Source: Orychophragmus violaceus
Lineage: Eukaryota; Streptophyta; Magnoliopsida; Brassicales; Brassicaceae
Direction: 5' to 3'
Assembly: GCA_030180135.1 (NCBI GenBank)
Contig: CM058230.1
Location: 62,032,580-62,096,579 of the forward strand
DNA: 64,000 nt
The position numbers and the translations under genes are program-made. Below, piece by piece: positions 20,926 to 31,339 of the stretch. Position 1 is the stretch's first letter. The number at the start of each line of letters is the position of its first letter. The notes below the pieces were generated by a model that was not told the DNA's origin, made no database searches, and was given only the letters and a program-made list of their open reading frames with translations.

Positions 20926-21207
20926 AAAAATAAAAATTATAAAAATTTAATACATAGATAATTATAAATAAAAAATTATGATGATTGATGTAATTCAAAA
21001 ATCCCTGGATACCCAAAAGCCAATTAATTTGAACCCATAAATAATGGGTACCTACCTATTTTAAACCCTCTTCTTTTTCGGTTAGAATAGTAGAGTTTTG
21101 GGTTTGAATTTTTTTTTTGGGTTTTGGTTTGGGCAATTACCTACTTTAACATCCCTACATATAAAACTAAAAACCCACAAAAGCGCTTAGGATCTGTAAA
21201 ATCTTGA

Positions 21208-22875
21208 TCACATGTACTTCTTTTCAACAACCTTCTTGAGTTGTTCCATTTTGGCAATGAGCTCAGGATGCATAAGGTCCTTCGCTTCCTTCACTAAGCT
21301 CCCTTCTCTGCTAAAATGATACGCCTCCAACACCGTCTTTATCAAGCTCTGCAAATGCTCGGGCGTCCTAAAATGTACACACACGCATACACATCCTGAG
21401 ATTCGAAATCTACATATCTATAGCAAAACTCTCTCGTCCTTACGTGTACAAGTAGTCTACATCAGTCCCTTCGAGCTCCTCCCCAGGGGTGAAAGCGTCT
21501 TGTAGAGCGCTCATCTGTTCCTCGGGATCCTCTAACGATAGTATATACTTAAGTATTCTCACCTCTTTCGGCATAAGCCTCTGCAGATTCCCTCTCGCTG
21601 TTACGTATAAATGATACAATATGTCTTTCACCTGTCAAGAAACAAAACCCGGCGGCTCAAAGTAGGTTTCTATGTTATGCTAAGAAAATGCTCAACTCAT
21701 TTAGTACCTCATCTTTCATCATGTTGGATTCTTTTGCAGCAGACCAAGCTTTTGTGATCATAAGAACCAAGGCGGAATCAAGTTGATTCTTCTCAGCCAA
21801 ACTGTCAATCTTTCTGCAGGCAGCATCAAGAGAAGGGGAGTTGATAATGTCTTGTAGCTTCGTTTCAGCAGCATTGAGTGCATCGATGCTTTCTGTTGAA
21901 GTGTCATAAGCTTGAACAGCCGCGATACACAACTTCCCAAGTGATGCAAGAGCTTGCAAAAACAAGTTATCATTGTCAGTATATTGTTTCAACCATTTCA
22001 CTGACAGGCATAAATGTTACCATTCTGCTCATCCGGACTGTCGTAGTAGGATTCTGCAACAGTATGCAAATGCTCGAAAAACTCGTTTGTGAAATCTTTA
22101 CGTCGCCTGGCAACAAGTTCGCCAATTTCAGCCGGTGGTGTCCTCTTGATGACATTCAAAAGCTCATTGTGCCGTTGTATATCTTCATCGACCTGATTAA
22201 GACCAATGTCAACAATCCAAATCACAATCGGTTAAGTTTAAAAAAGTTTTTCACCTCCTTGAGCTTTCTTGCAAGACGATAAACCTTGTGTTTCATCTCA
22301 GGGTTATCATCCTCAGAATCTGCTCGTTCCCGACACCTTTTGTAGAAATGGGGACGGATGCTTTCCCATTCTTTGCTGAAAGCTAACAGTCTTCTCCAAT
22401 CAGATGGTGAGGGCTTGTCAACCATGAAAACCTCAATGAGCTTATCACAAACTTTTATCATTTTCTGGTTATCGACAGAATCACTAGTCGTTTCATCTTT
22501 CTTCTCAACAACACTTTTATCATCCACAACAGCATAAATAGGGAATCTCTCGCGATAGAAGTTTAGGAAACATCCTGACATTTAACAAATTTTCTAACAT
22601 TAAAGCTAACTAAACCATCTGATACTGCAACAAAGGTGAAGTCAATTATCTAATTTTTCCAATAAGATTAGTTTGGTCTCTTAATTAATACTTTACAATC
22701 GAGCACATAGACGACTTAGAAACAATTACGTTACAAGTTTACCTTCTCCGATTCGAAGCGGACTGGAAGTGACTCGTACATGATTTCCAGTGAAAGGCAC
22801 AGGAGCAGCGATACAAGCTCCAAGTTCCACGGAGCGGAAGCTAGAAACTAGACAAGAGCAATAAACAGAAACCAT
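21208..22875 (-). CDS. Intact host gene: predicted chloroplast protein, At4g37920-like (endoribonuclease E-like annotation)
   Basis: Six exons on the minus strand: 22875-22743, 22574-22255, 22192-22021, 21952-21708, 21631-21444 and 21367-21208. All junctions are GT/AG and all phases join, giving 1218 nt (405 residues plus stop). The N-terminus (MVSVYCSCLVSSFRS) is Ser-rich and poor in acidic residues, as expected of a plastid transit peptide. The body is helical and charged. Segments such as DSALVLMITKAWSAAKESN, ARGNLQRLMPKEVRILKY and PEEQMSALQDAFTPG fit my memory of the conserved plant family represented by At4g37920, sometimes called endoribonuclease E-like; its biochemical role is not established to my knowledge. 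Short introns (62-68 nt for two) are typical of Brassicaceae. A hAT-like element lies 50 bp downstream and a MULE 204 bp upstream. I chose the ATG at 22875 because it alone gives the transit-like leader. Confidence 0.85.
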
Positions 22876-23079
22876 TTTCTTTGAACGAAACAGCTTCTGA
22901 GAGACGGAGGGAGGGTTTTAGCCGGAGAGGAAGAGGGGAAGGGGATAAACTCGAGCAATAATGGCATTTTTGTAGTATTCTTTAAATTTCATGGGTCTTT
23001 TGAGATACTAAACACTCAGCCCATTAACATGGCCCAACGCCCAACTACAGGAAAGACTGCCTTGAGGTTAAAAAATAAA
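22876..23079 (-). promoter_or_regulatory. Promoter/5' UTR of the host gene, truncated by MULE insertion
   Basis: Only 204 bp remain between the ATG and the MULE TSD. On the minus strand there are site II-type TGGGCC (23031-23036) and TGGGCT (23018-23023), a telo-box-like AAACCCT near 22912-22918, and a pyrimidine-rich leader. No TATA box is evident. This is the usual TATA-less layout of plant housekeeping and organelle-biogenesis genes. Confidence 0.55.
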
Positions 23080-23880
23080 GGGTTGACGAGTTTTTTCCCT
23101 GTACTATTTTTTTTTTTAGTCGGCAACACATATTATTAAGCCCAATGGGCTGAAGCAGGTTACAGGATTACAGGTCAAAGTATAAAATTGATTACAAAGC
23201 TAATGGGCTATGCTAGGCCCAAATACTCAGATAAACCGACAACCAACATTTCGATGAACATGAATCCTCTACGTGTCATCCAGAGCACCACGTGTCAGGC
23301 AATGAAACTCGTCGTCATGCAGACCGCCGGCGAGAAGGTGCGGTTACCGGAGTTGCTTCTATCGCTTCAGCGAGCTATCCTGCCGATCTTACCCACCACC
23401 TGAAACGCAAGGAGAAACCGCATCTAAAGGAAGAACGCTTCCATCTGCACTAACAACCACCGCTAGCATGCGCTTCATCTCCAGATTCTGAAATCGGAAT
23501 CAACATCGGAATAGAAAGTACCGCCAGGCCCGTTCAACTCGAGCGGGCATCGGACCATACTATTTAAACCCACAACCAAACCCCTTACACTTTTTACCTC
23601 ATGATAAAACCCTCCAATCTTATTTCTCTCATGTTATTTCCCCCTGTATTTTTCCGATTCTTATTAATTCCACAAATCAAATTAATTCGCTTTAATTACG
23701 ATTAATTATCCTAATAGCGTTTTAAAATCACGTTTTAATTAATTAATCTGACCCTTTTTATAACTAAACTCAAAACCCAAAAAAAATAAACAAAAACCAA
23801 ATTTTACCTAAACTTCTATCACGACAAAGGTTCAGAGTCACTCATAAACTGATCTTCTTCAACCTCTCAAAATTAGGGTT
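23080..23880. repeat. MULE left terminal inverted repeat, split by an insertion
   Basis: Outer part 23080-23109 and inner part about 23558-23850 pair with the right repeat. Matching phrases such as accctccaatcttatttctc and ttcttattaattccacaaat pair with their complements near 27690 and 27640. The 448 bp between are foreign. Confidence 0.85.
23110..23557 (-). mobile_element. Poly-A retroposon (LINE 3' fragment or similar) in the MULE terminal repeat
   Basis: It is absent from the right terminal repeat, ends in a poly-A run on the minus strand (plus-strand T run at 23110), and is flanked by an 8-bp duplication tactattt (23102-23109 and 23558-23565). These are hallmarks of LINE-type retroposition, with probable 5' truncation. 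I see no long ORF and cannot name the family. Confidence 0.65.
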
Positions 23881-24013
23881 CTTAGCAATCTCTCAACATC
23901 CAATTGACGAAGCTTTTTCCTGGGTAAGTTTCGAATTCGGTTTAATAATTGTTTTTTCATTTTTTGTTAACAGATTGAATTGCAGAAGATGTTCACCAGC
24001 TGAGAAAGAAACT

Positions 24014-24173
24014 CATGGATAACTGTGAGCTCGTAAAGACAATGTTGAGGACTGTAGAAGAGCATAAGAAACTTGAGAAGATGATGTTAGATGAGATTGT
24101 GGTCGATGATAGTACATATAGCGTGAGTTGTGTGGGATCTATGGCATTGCTTTGTGGAAAGTTTTGTATTTGA
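24014..24173 (+). other. Short unrecognised plus-strand ORF inside the MULE
   Basis: A 53-residue frame (MDNCELVKTMLRTVEEHKK start) rich in Lys/Glu and likely helical. It follows a possible splice acceptor (ttgttaacag at about 23964-23973) downstream of a donor-like ggtaagtttc (23922), so it may be an exon of a small second MULE gene or a captured host fragment. I do not recognise it. Confidence 0.25.
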
Positions 24174-24736
24174 GCAATGATTTTTATGTTTAATGACCTT
24201 GTTTTATGTAGTCAAACATTAGTTGTGTGTTGCTTTTGTCTAAGTTTCTTGTTGATATTGGTCGTATTGGTAATGAAACCTTGCCACCGAGCGTGAAAAT
24301 GATGAAATCTTTTGATCCCTGGGTAAGTTTTGGAACCAATAAAAACCCAGCTTTTCAAGTTTCTCGATCTAGGCAAAGTTCTCCGATTGTGAACGATGAT
24401 CCAATCATCCAAGTCGAAACCTAGATTCCTCATGCACTCCAGTTAGAACACCTGAAACAGAGCCACTACATGCCTGTGCAAAAATGCAACCTGTCACGAC
24501 ACATTTTGGTTGCAAGGGGTCACTGTTTTTTTGTTGCAAAAACATGAGCCAACAATTACAAGCAAGAAAATGAACCAATTATATCAAAGTTTCTTGAAAC
24601 AGCATCACAGTAGAGTTTGACACCGCAAAAGTGCAAAGAAAACAACATAGTTTGAAGCTCAAAACAGAAACAAATAGTCTGAAACATAGATAAGTAGAGA
24701 ACACAAAGATAAAAGACTAAGTAGAAAACATCAAAA

Positions 24737-26948
24737 TTAGGCATCTGTTTGTTGAGATTGTTGCGTTAACACATCAGCTGATGGTCCTTGTGATGATACA
24801 TGGTCCTGAAACAACACATTACCAAAATTAACATGTTTTCATTCAAAAACATACACATATCATCATTCCCAAACAAAGACATACCTGGTCAACTGCTTCA
24901 ATTTTTATTTTTTTCTTTGGATGTATCTTGCAGCCGGCTGCATTGTGTCCAGCTTCTCCACATTTTGAGCAATGGATAGTTCGTCCTCCTCTACCAAGTG
25001 ATTCTTTCTGCTTCTTCTTCTTCGGTGACTCATGTTTTCCCTTGATTATTTTTATCGGTTTCTTCTTCTTTTTCTTCCTACCCGGAAGTGTAGGCTTTGG
25101 TGGTGCAGTTATTAGTGTGAACGTACCTCTCATCCAGAAACGAGGACCTCTAACTGTGTTGATCGAGTCATTTTAAGTCTCTTGCCACATAAAAGTAGAG
25201 AAGAAGCCTGAGACATAATTTTCTGCATCTAAGCTAGCATCTAACATCGCACCATAAGCATGTTCACAAGGTATCCCTGTTATTTGCCACTTTCCGCAAC
25301 TACATGTCTTCCTTGTAGTATTGACGTCATAAGAATTACCAAAAAGCTTAACCTCAAACACTTCGTAAGTTGCAGGTATTGTTATACACTTCTCAGCATG
25401 CGTTTTCTCTGACTGAAGCATTTCAACAACATATTTAGTGTACCTCTCTTGTCGCTTCGAAGCCTTATTTCTTCTCTTTTCGATCCTGACCATTGCTTGC
25501 CTTCTAATGGTTTCAAGCATTGGTACTACAGCCTTCCTCTAGCTTTAGTTATTGTTGAGTTAAATGATTCAGTTGCATTATTGTCGACATCTTCGCAGAA
25601 GCTTCCCAACCTATAATAAGCCAGAGACCAAGATTTAGGGTCCTCCTTCTGTACGTCTTCATATAACGTCATGTTGTAGTTTTTAATCTTTTCCAGATTC
25701 TCACCAAATTGTGTGGTGTTGTAACTCCAAGCAAGGTTCCATATCATTGGCTTCAGAAAATCCTTACCTTTATGCTTCTTCTTCAAATTCTCTACAATAT
25801 GCTTCACACATCTTCTGTGCTATGCATTTGGCAACTCCTTTTTATTGCACTTATCAGCCCCTGTTAAATCGTAGCTATAATAAGTAATCAAACAAAGTAA
25901 AATTGAAACATAGATAAGTAAAGGACATGAATGAAAATGCAAAAAAAAAAATGATTGAAGACAATAACCTCTCCAGCAGCTTCTAAGCTTTTTAAAATGA
26001 AACATAGATAATGTCCCATCCAGTCCGATGATTGGTCGACAATAACCTCTCCAGCAGCTTCTAAGCTTTTCAAAACATACATAAAAGCGATTGAAGACAT
26101 CTACTTGAGTTGTTTTAGGACCTGAAGGAGTATTTTCAGTATGTACACCTGGGATAGTTTCAAGTACTACGCTTGATCTCGGGTTCGTCTCCAATATCTC
26201 CTTCACATAGCCTCGTAGGTGACTGAACTGATCTGCGTATTCTTTGTCAAGCCATTTCAAAGCAATCAACCTTCCACTTTGACATTGGTTCCTAGTTGTA
26301 ACAAATTTCCAAATATCTTTGATTTGTTCTTGAATTGTCGCCGGCATCACTCCATTATCTTCTCTCAGTTTGTCTAGGAACAACTTTGCAATCACCGGAC
26401 TTTTCAAGAGCTTACATTTCCTATTAGGAGTGCAACTATGGTATTTGTACCTAGACTTCACTAACCACTTCTGACTGCTCTTATCGTAAGAACAATACAC
26501 ACGCCATTTGCACTTTCCTTTAACTCCACACTTAAAGCTAAGCTTTGTCTTATCCCATCTATCTTGCTCAATGTTCCTAGTTTTTCTAAAGCATACTCTA
26601 AAACTGCTTCTTTAAGGTCATAACCAGTATAGAAAGATGCTCCCAAAGTTAACTTATCATGGATTTCTTCCTCATCTTTCTATCTCTTAAAACCAAGTAG
26701 TCTTCATCTTCATCCGAGCTATCTGGTATTATATTGTGGCCAACATACTTCTCATCGACAAAATCAGTAACCACATCTTCAATCTCGTGCTCATATCGAT
26801 CCACAAGCTCCTCTTCATCTTCAGTATTCTCTTTACTATTTCTCGGACTTTCATTCCCTTTCTCATTCTCGAATTCTCTGTAATAACAGTGAATTCTCTG
26901 TAATAACAGTGTAATCGAATTCAGTATAAAAACCCATATATTATGCAC
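24737..26948 (-). pseudogene. MULE transposase (MURA-like), broken
   Basis: In order on the minus strand there is an acidic N-terminus (26948-26649) and a MuDR-type DNA-binding region with GASFYTGYDLKEAVLEYAL and KCGVKGKCKWRVYCS. A linker of about 110 residues follows, then a catalytic-core start CRPIIGLDGT with the first Asp. The core continues through NLAWSYNTTQFGENLEKI and DVDNNATESFNSTI, then a SWIM zinc finger CSCGKWQITGIPCEH. A Lys-rich tail ends in a CCHC knuckle (CSKCGEAGHNAAGC), and a last small exon stops at 24737. Frameshifts near 26650 and 26590 and disruption around 25830-26000 break it. It would excise and insert the element from the terminal repeats; this copy cannot. Confidence 0.85.
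25964..26075. repeat. 75-bp tandem duplication in the transposase core
   Basis: acaataacctctccagcagc followed by ttctaagcttt occurs at about 25964 and again at 26039, flanking the conserved CRPIIGLDGT codons. It inserts about 25 residues directly after the catalytic Asp region. Confidence 0.75.
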
Positions 26949-27301
26949 ACTGTCGTGAGCAAATTTGAAGACAAACCTTGGTGTAATGGGAACGATGGTG
27001 AGCTCTTCCTATGAGCAATCCATAACCTTAGTCAATCTTTCACCTTAACAAACTCTGTTCTGCTCTACCGTGATGCTCAAGAACACGAGACTCTCCTGTG
27101 TCAGAGTACAGAGATGTGAGACGGTGAATCAAAAACCTTCCTAAATTACAAGAACACGGGACTCTCACCTCGACGAATTTGCAACACAACCTTTCTAAAT
27201 TGCGATTGGATTGTTTAAGAACCCTAATCTTCTTCTCAGCTGCTTACTACAAAACCTTCACGACAACCTTTACGACGTGATTGTTTTCAATATTATTTAC
27301 A

Positions 27302-27331
27302 CTAGTTTTTTCATCCGCGCTACGCGCGGAT
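27302..27331 (-). mobile_element. Possible Helitron 3' terminus
   Basis: On the minus strand an 8-bp-stem hairpin ATCCGCGC-gta-GCGCGGAT is followed by 7 nt and CTAG, then T. Hairpin plus CTRR before T is the Helitron 3' signature, and this GC-rich stem resembles Arabidopsis non-autonomous Helitrons. The element would extend rightward (27302 to at most about 27490, where the MULE repeat starts). I could not place its TC 5' end. Confidence 0.4.
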
Positions 27332-27489
27332 ACATATTAATAATTTTACTTATTATATTTTTTAAATTAGTTTAAATTCAATGTTAATGAAGTTGTAATT
27401 TTATTATTTTTTCAGTTTTAATATTTATATTATAAAATATTATTTCTATTCATAGTTGGGTTATTTTTTTGGTAGTTGGGTTATTTTTT

Positions 27490-27777
27490 TGGTTTTTGGT
27501 TAGGTAGAAATCGGGTTGGGATTGTTTTTTTGTTTTGTTTTGGGTTTAGTTAAAAATCTGGTTGGATTAGTTAGTTAAATCGTGATTTTAAAATGCTCTT
27601 TAGATAATTAATCGAGATTAGAGCAAATTAATATGATTTGGGGAATTAATAAGAAATGAAAACTTACGGGGAAATAACATGAGTGAAATAAGATTAGGGG
27701 GTTTTATCATGAGGTAAAAAATATAGGGAGTTTGATTATGGATTTACATAGTATAGGGGGGAATAACTCGTCAGCCC
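27490..27777. repeat. MULE right terminal inverted repeat
   Basis: Uninterrupted counterpart of the left repeat, beginning near ttggttaggtag and ending aataactcgtcagccc at the TSD. It would carry the transposase promoter, since the transposase points away from this end. Confidence 0.85.
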
Positions 27778-27786
27778 AAAAATAAA

Positions 27787-28611
27787 CTAAAAACGTTTAC
27801 TGCCTTTTGTGCAATTTCTCAATCAATAATCTTATTCAATAAACTATATGATTAAAAACAACTAGTGGATGTTGGAGTGTAAATTTTGGTTCATTAATTT
27901 ATACTTAATAAATTATGATTTATAAATTCATAAATAAAGTAAAAGGGCATTATCTGAAAAGATACGGGTGAATTCGACCGCAAGTTCAAATTCATATGAA
28001 TTAAATAGCGCAATCAAATCTACATAGTTAGAAAACTGTCAACAGCATGCAATTTATTCAAAAGAGTAATAAAAATATTTTATTATTCAAAAAAAAAAAG
28101 AGTAATAAAAATATTTTGACTCGTAAAAGTCGAATCCACTTAAATAAAGAAATTGTAATAAGCGTTTAGGTGTTCTCTCGCGTAAAAAGTTCCTCTCCTT
28201 TCTTATGAAAATGGATTAAAAAAAAAAAGCAGAATGCGGTAAAATTGTTTTGTCTATTCGACGAGATAAACGGTCACAATTCTAAAATTGCTAGAAACTA
28301 CGAAAAATCTGGTGGAAAATTATCTCGCATACAAGTTCAAAAGTCTGGTTTCACCACTTCCCATAGAAAATTCGGAATAGGAGATCTCTCCCCAACCAAA
28401 AAAAAAAAATTTTATCCAAAAAGGCAATAGAGTTTGATCAACATCATAATCTCGGTGAATAAGATATTTACAAAAAAAATTGTAAAATAAATGCCAAAAC
28501 TTTAGCAAAACCGAAAAATTATTTGGTTTCACCAAACAAAACCGTGAGATTATTTGGCTCGGTGCTTTTCTCGTGGGAATGAAGGAAATAAAAATGATCA
28601 ACTAATTCTTG
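27787..28611. other. AT-rich intergenic sequence
   Basis: No coding sequence, terminal repeats or motifs that I can support. Several poly-A runs (28088, 28218, 28399) suggest old retroposon debris. Confidence 0.5.
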
Positions 28612-28756
28612 GTAGTCTATGGAGCATCCAATTACAACGCAATTCCTATCACCTTATGGACCAAGGCTACGAAAGCAATATCTTCGGCTTATCACCATTG
28701 CGTCAATAGCAACATGGACAAAGAAACTCAAAGGAAGATAAAAAAGATCTCAAGAT
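28612..28756 (+). pseudogene. Relic of a Gypsy protease region
   Basis: A 48-codon frame contains VVYGASNYNAI...TLW...KAISSAYHHCVNS. Position by position this parallels the Gypsy motif VIDRPATYDAILGTPW...KAVVSTYHRCVKF at 4833-5162. No other part of that older element is visible. Gypsy-B inserted directly downstream. Confidence 0.4.
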
Positions 28757-29401
28757 TGTTATACATGGGTTTAGCACCCATCTATTAGTTTAGCACATAC
28801 TTGCTCTCTCGACTGTGATCGGTCTAATAAGAAACAATTCAAGTCGCTCCACAATAAAAAAACAGATCTTCATCTGAAGAATGTTCGGCTTAATTCACAA
28901 ACGGTCCTACTCGGCTTGGCTCGGCTCACGATCAGACCTTTCTAGCTCAGATCAGCTCGCAGATTCAAATCTGCTCGGCTCGACTAACAAACAAGACATG
29001 GTCGGCTTGGCCCACTTTTTCACCTGATGTATGGCCCTTTCGTCACGAGCTCGACAATGAGTCAACGGCCCCTACAAAAGTACGACCGTATTTACCATAA
29101 ATATGTTCTTGCACTGTATATAAATGTAACTTTTTGGGTTGGTGCACTTCATTACTTTCTCTCTCTAGAAAGTATGTCTTTAATTGTAAGTGAGCTCGTC
29201 TTTCGAAGATCTCGCATCTTTCTTTCATTTCTCTTGTAAGCAAGCTCGTCTATCGACGACCTTGAACCATCATGTTCTTCTGCCGACCTTAGTCTGCTTT
29301 TTAATAAAGATAAACTTTAACCCAAAGATTTCCACCGAACACGTTCATTCTAACCTACCAAGACGAGCATTTAAACCTTTGTGACGAACTCGGTTATCAC
29401 A
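28757..29401 (+). repeat. Gypsy-B 5' LTR (645 bp)
   Basis: Starts TGTTATACATGGG and ends GGTTATCACA. TATATAAA at 29117-29124 is a good TATA candidate. It aligns throughout with 46499-47148 but with many differences, so the element is fairly old. Confidence 0.85.
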
Positions 29402-29403
29402 AT

Positions 29404-29421
29404 TGGCGGCGACTGTGGGGA
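29404..29421 (+). other. Gypsy-B primer-binding site
   Basis: tggcggcgactgtgggga begins two bases after the LTR, the plant Gypsy type with one or two differences from Gypsy-A. Confidence 0.7.
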
Positions 29422-29457
29422 GAAGGTTTTTTCTTCACTATCACACAAGCTCGACGA

Positions 29458-31204
29458 TGACAGGACCTCCAGCAAACAAGGACGTCATCACACTCCCATC
29501 GCATCTCTCTAGTCGCCAACCCGATCATCCAACCCACAGAAACAGAGTTGTTTCTCGGTACCGATCAGACTCAGCAAGCCGCAACCAACCGATCTGACGA
29601 GCAGAACGTGTCTGTCCTACTCAAAGCCCTCATGAACCAAGTGGACGAGCTTTCTCGAGGGAAAAATGTTCGGTTTTATCAACTCGCAACCGCACATGCA
29701 GCATGCTAAGGACAGATCAACGATCTCCAATCATCATAACATCAGGCGACCGCACCACGTTTCATCGACTTCACACCACGTCTTCAGCGAGCTATGTGTT
29801 ATGGATCGCCAACTTTGAACACCGAACATAAAAGAAGGGTACCTATACATTCTACATTGTTGTCGATCAGGAAAATGAACAAGCAACCCATCATTGTTGG
29901 TACCCCGAGCAACTCAGTAGCGGATGCTCACAGAGACAGCGAAATAGAATACCTGAAATCTAAACTGCAAAGCATGACCTCAAAGGTTCACCTAGCGATC
30001 AACTTGGCACCTGAAATCGACAGTGTGCTCAAAGAAATGCAAAACACCCCTTTCATCCATCGCGTCACAGATATTCAAGTCCGACATACGGGAAAGATCA
30101 AGCTAATGACGAACGAAGGCAATTCAGACCCATGGAAATTCTTAACCTCTTTCGTTATTGCCCTGGGCCGAGGACAATTCAACCTCGAAGAGCGCGACGC
30201 ACGTTATTGTCAACTGTTCATCGAGCATTTGCGCGGATCAGCTTTGGATTGGTTTTCCCGCCTGGAACCAAACTCTATCGATGGATACCAGGAACTGTCA
30301 ATAACATTTCTCAAACACTGTTCGATGTACATGCAAGAGGAAGAATCAAGCGCCGATCTCTGGGCCAACACTCAAGGACAAAAGGAAACTCTGTGATCAT
30401 ACATCACTGTTTCAAAAACGTCCTAGCAAAGATATCAATCACTGAAAGTGATGGTTTACACGCACTACGGAACGGTCTATGGTATGATTCTACTTTTCGC
30501 TAAGAACTAAAGGAGAACAAATCGATCTCGCTTGAAGACGCTCTACACCGAGAAACTATCTTCATCGATCTAGAAGAAGAAAAGGAAACACTAGCAAAGA
30601 AGTTCGGAACGAAAATTTCAAATTCAAAAGAGAAGTCAGAAAAATCAGAGAAAATTGCTGAGCAACAATAACCGCGACAGCATTACGACCAAGGGTACAA
30701 AAGACCGAAAGAAGAAGAGATCGCAAGAAAGGGTAAGGCGGTGTACTACGTCAGCGACCAACAACAAGATTACCAGCAAGATCATCCCGCCCAATCACCA
30801 AGATCGCCCTCACCAAGGTTATCAGCAGGATCAGAACCAAGCAAACCCTGGAACAAGTATGTTCGGGGTAATGACAAGAACAAGCTCTTCTGCGATTTTC
30901 ACCATCGAGCAGGGCATGGTACAACCGAATGCAGAAACCTGCAAGTTCTACTCTATGCTGACTATAAAAAAGATAGTAAAAAGATGACGGCAACTCTCTA
31001 CCAGCCTTCTGCGAAGGTCGTCAACCAAACAACACAACCAAAGAATGAAGGGGAAATATTCAAGCTCGTTAAAGAAGAAAGAAAAAACAGGTTGCATTCG
31101 AAGTGGAAATCGAATAAATTGACACGAACATGGAACCACCAAGATGAGCTCGGGACGATCAGGACAAAGAGGGAACGCCCCCGCCAAGAAGGCGCATTAA
31201 CATG
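29458..31204 (+). pseudogene. Gypsy-B gag
   Basis: Starts MTGPPANKDV (29458). After frame breaks it continues through APEIDSVLKEMQNTPF, the CA-like core CQLFIEHLRGSALDWFSRLE with SITFLKHCSMYM, a basic region, and a zinc-knuckle-like CDFHHRAGHGTTEC at about 30890-30930. At least three frameshifts separate the open pieces (29794-30396 and 30741-31205 are the longest). It would form the RNA-packaging particle; this copy is dead. Confidence 0.75.
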
Positions 31205-31339
31205 ATCATGGGAGGACTACCACTCGCCATTGATTCAGTCCGATTGATTAAGGAATATGAGCGCCAAGCAAACACTCATCAACACTGGAAGAGAATTAGT
31301 GACGACAAGTTCAAAATTGGAAATGACACAATCTTCACC

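Larger units (their letters stand above)
15607..20990. repeat. Tandem segmental duplication, copy 2
   Basis: It repeats 3974-15594 without the Athila-like insertion, and with a deletion corresponding to 4133-5239 joined at a short ttcc microhomology (15759-15764). On the right it runs on into the undisturbed hAT-like element and the host gene, so this side keeps the ancestral junction. Confidence 0.85.
20037..21157. mobile_element. Complete non-autonomous hAT-like element (1121 bp)
   Basis: Terminal inverted repeats TAGGGATGTTAATATGGGTA (left) and TAGGGATGTTAAAGTAGGTA (right, reverse complement) are flanked by a perfect 8-bp TSD catataaa (20029-20036 and 21158-21165). An 8-bp TSD and a TAGGGATG end fit the hAT superfamily. 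The interior is two minisatellites and AT-rich sequence with no transposase. It ends 50 bp from the stop codon of the host gene, probably within or next to its 3' UTR. Confidence 0.85.
23080..27777 (-). mobile_element. MULE (Mutator-like) DNA transposon with long terminal inverted repeats
   Basis: Ends are GGGTTGACGAGTTTTTTCCC (left) and GGGCTGACGAGTTATTCCCC (right, reverse complement). A perfect 9-bp TSD aaaaataaa lies at 23071-23079 and 27778-27786; 9 bp is diagnostic for Mutator-like elements. The inverted repeats extend about 280-300 bp inward. A decayed MURA-type transposase lies on the minus strand. The left repeat is split by a 448-bp retroposon and the right side has a possible Helitron end. 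Confidence 0.92.

Noticed and set aside
21878..22282. 134-residue plus-strand ORF over the host gene
   Set aside because: It is antisense to exons 2-4 of a gene whose minus-strand splice sites and phases all fit.
29043..29243. Minus-strand 66-residue ORF in the Gypsy-B LTR
   Set aside because: It overlaps the LTR promoter and leader and is not open in the 3' LTR.
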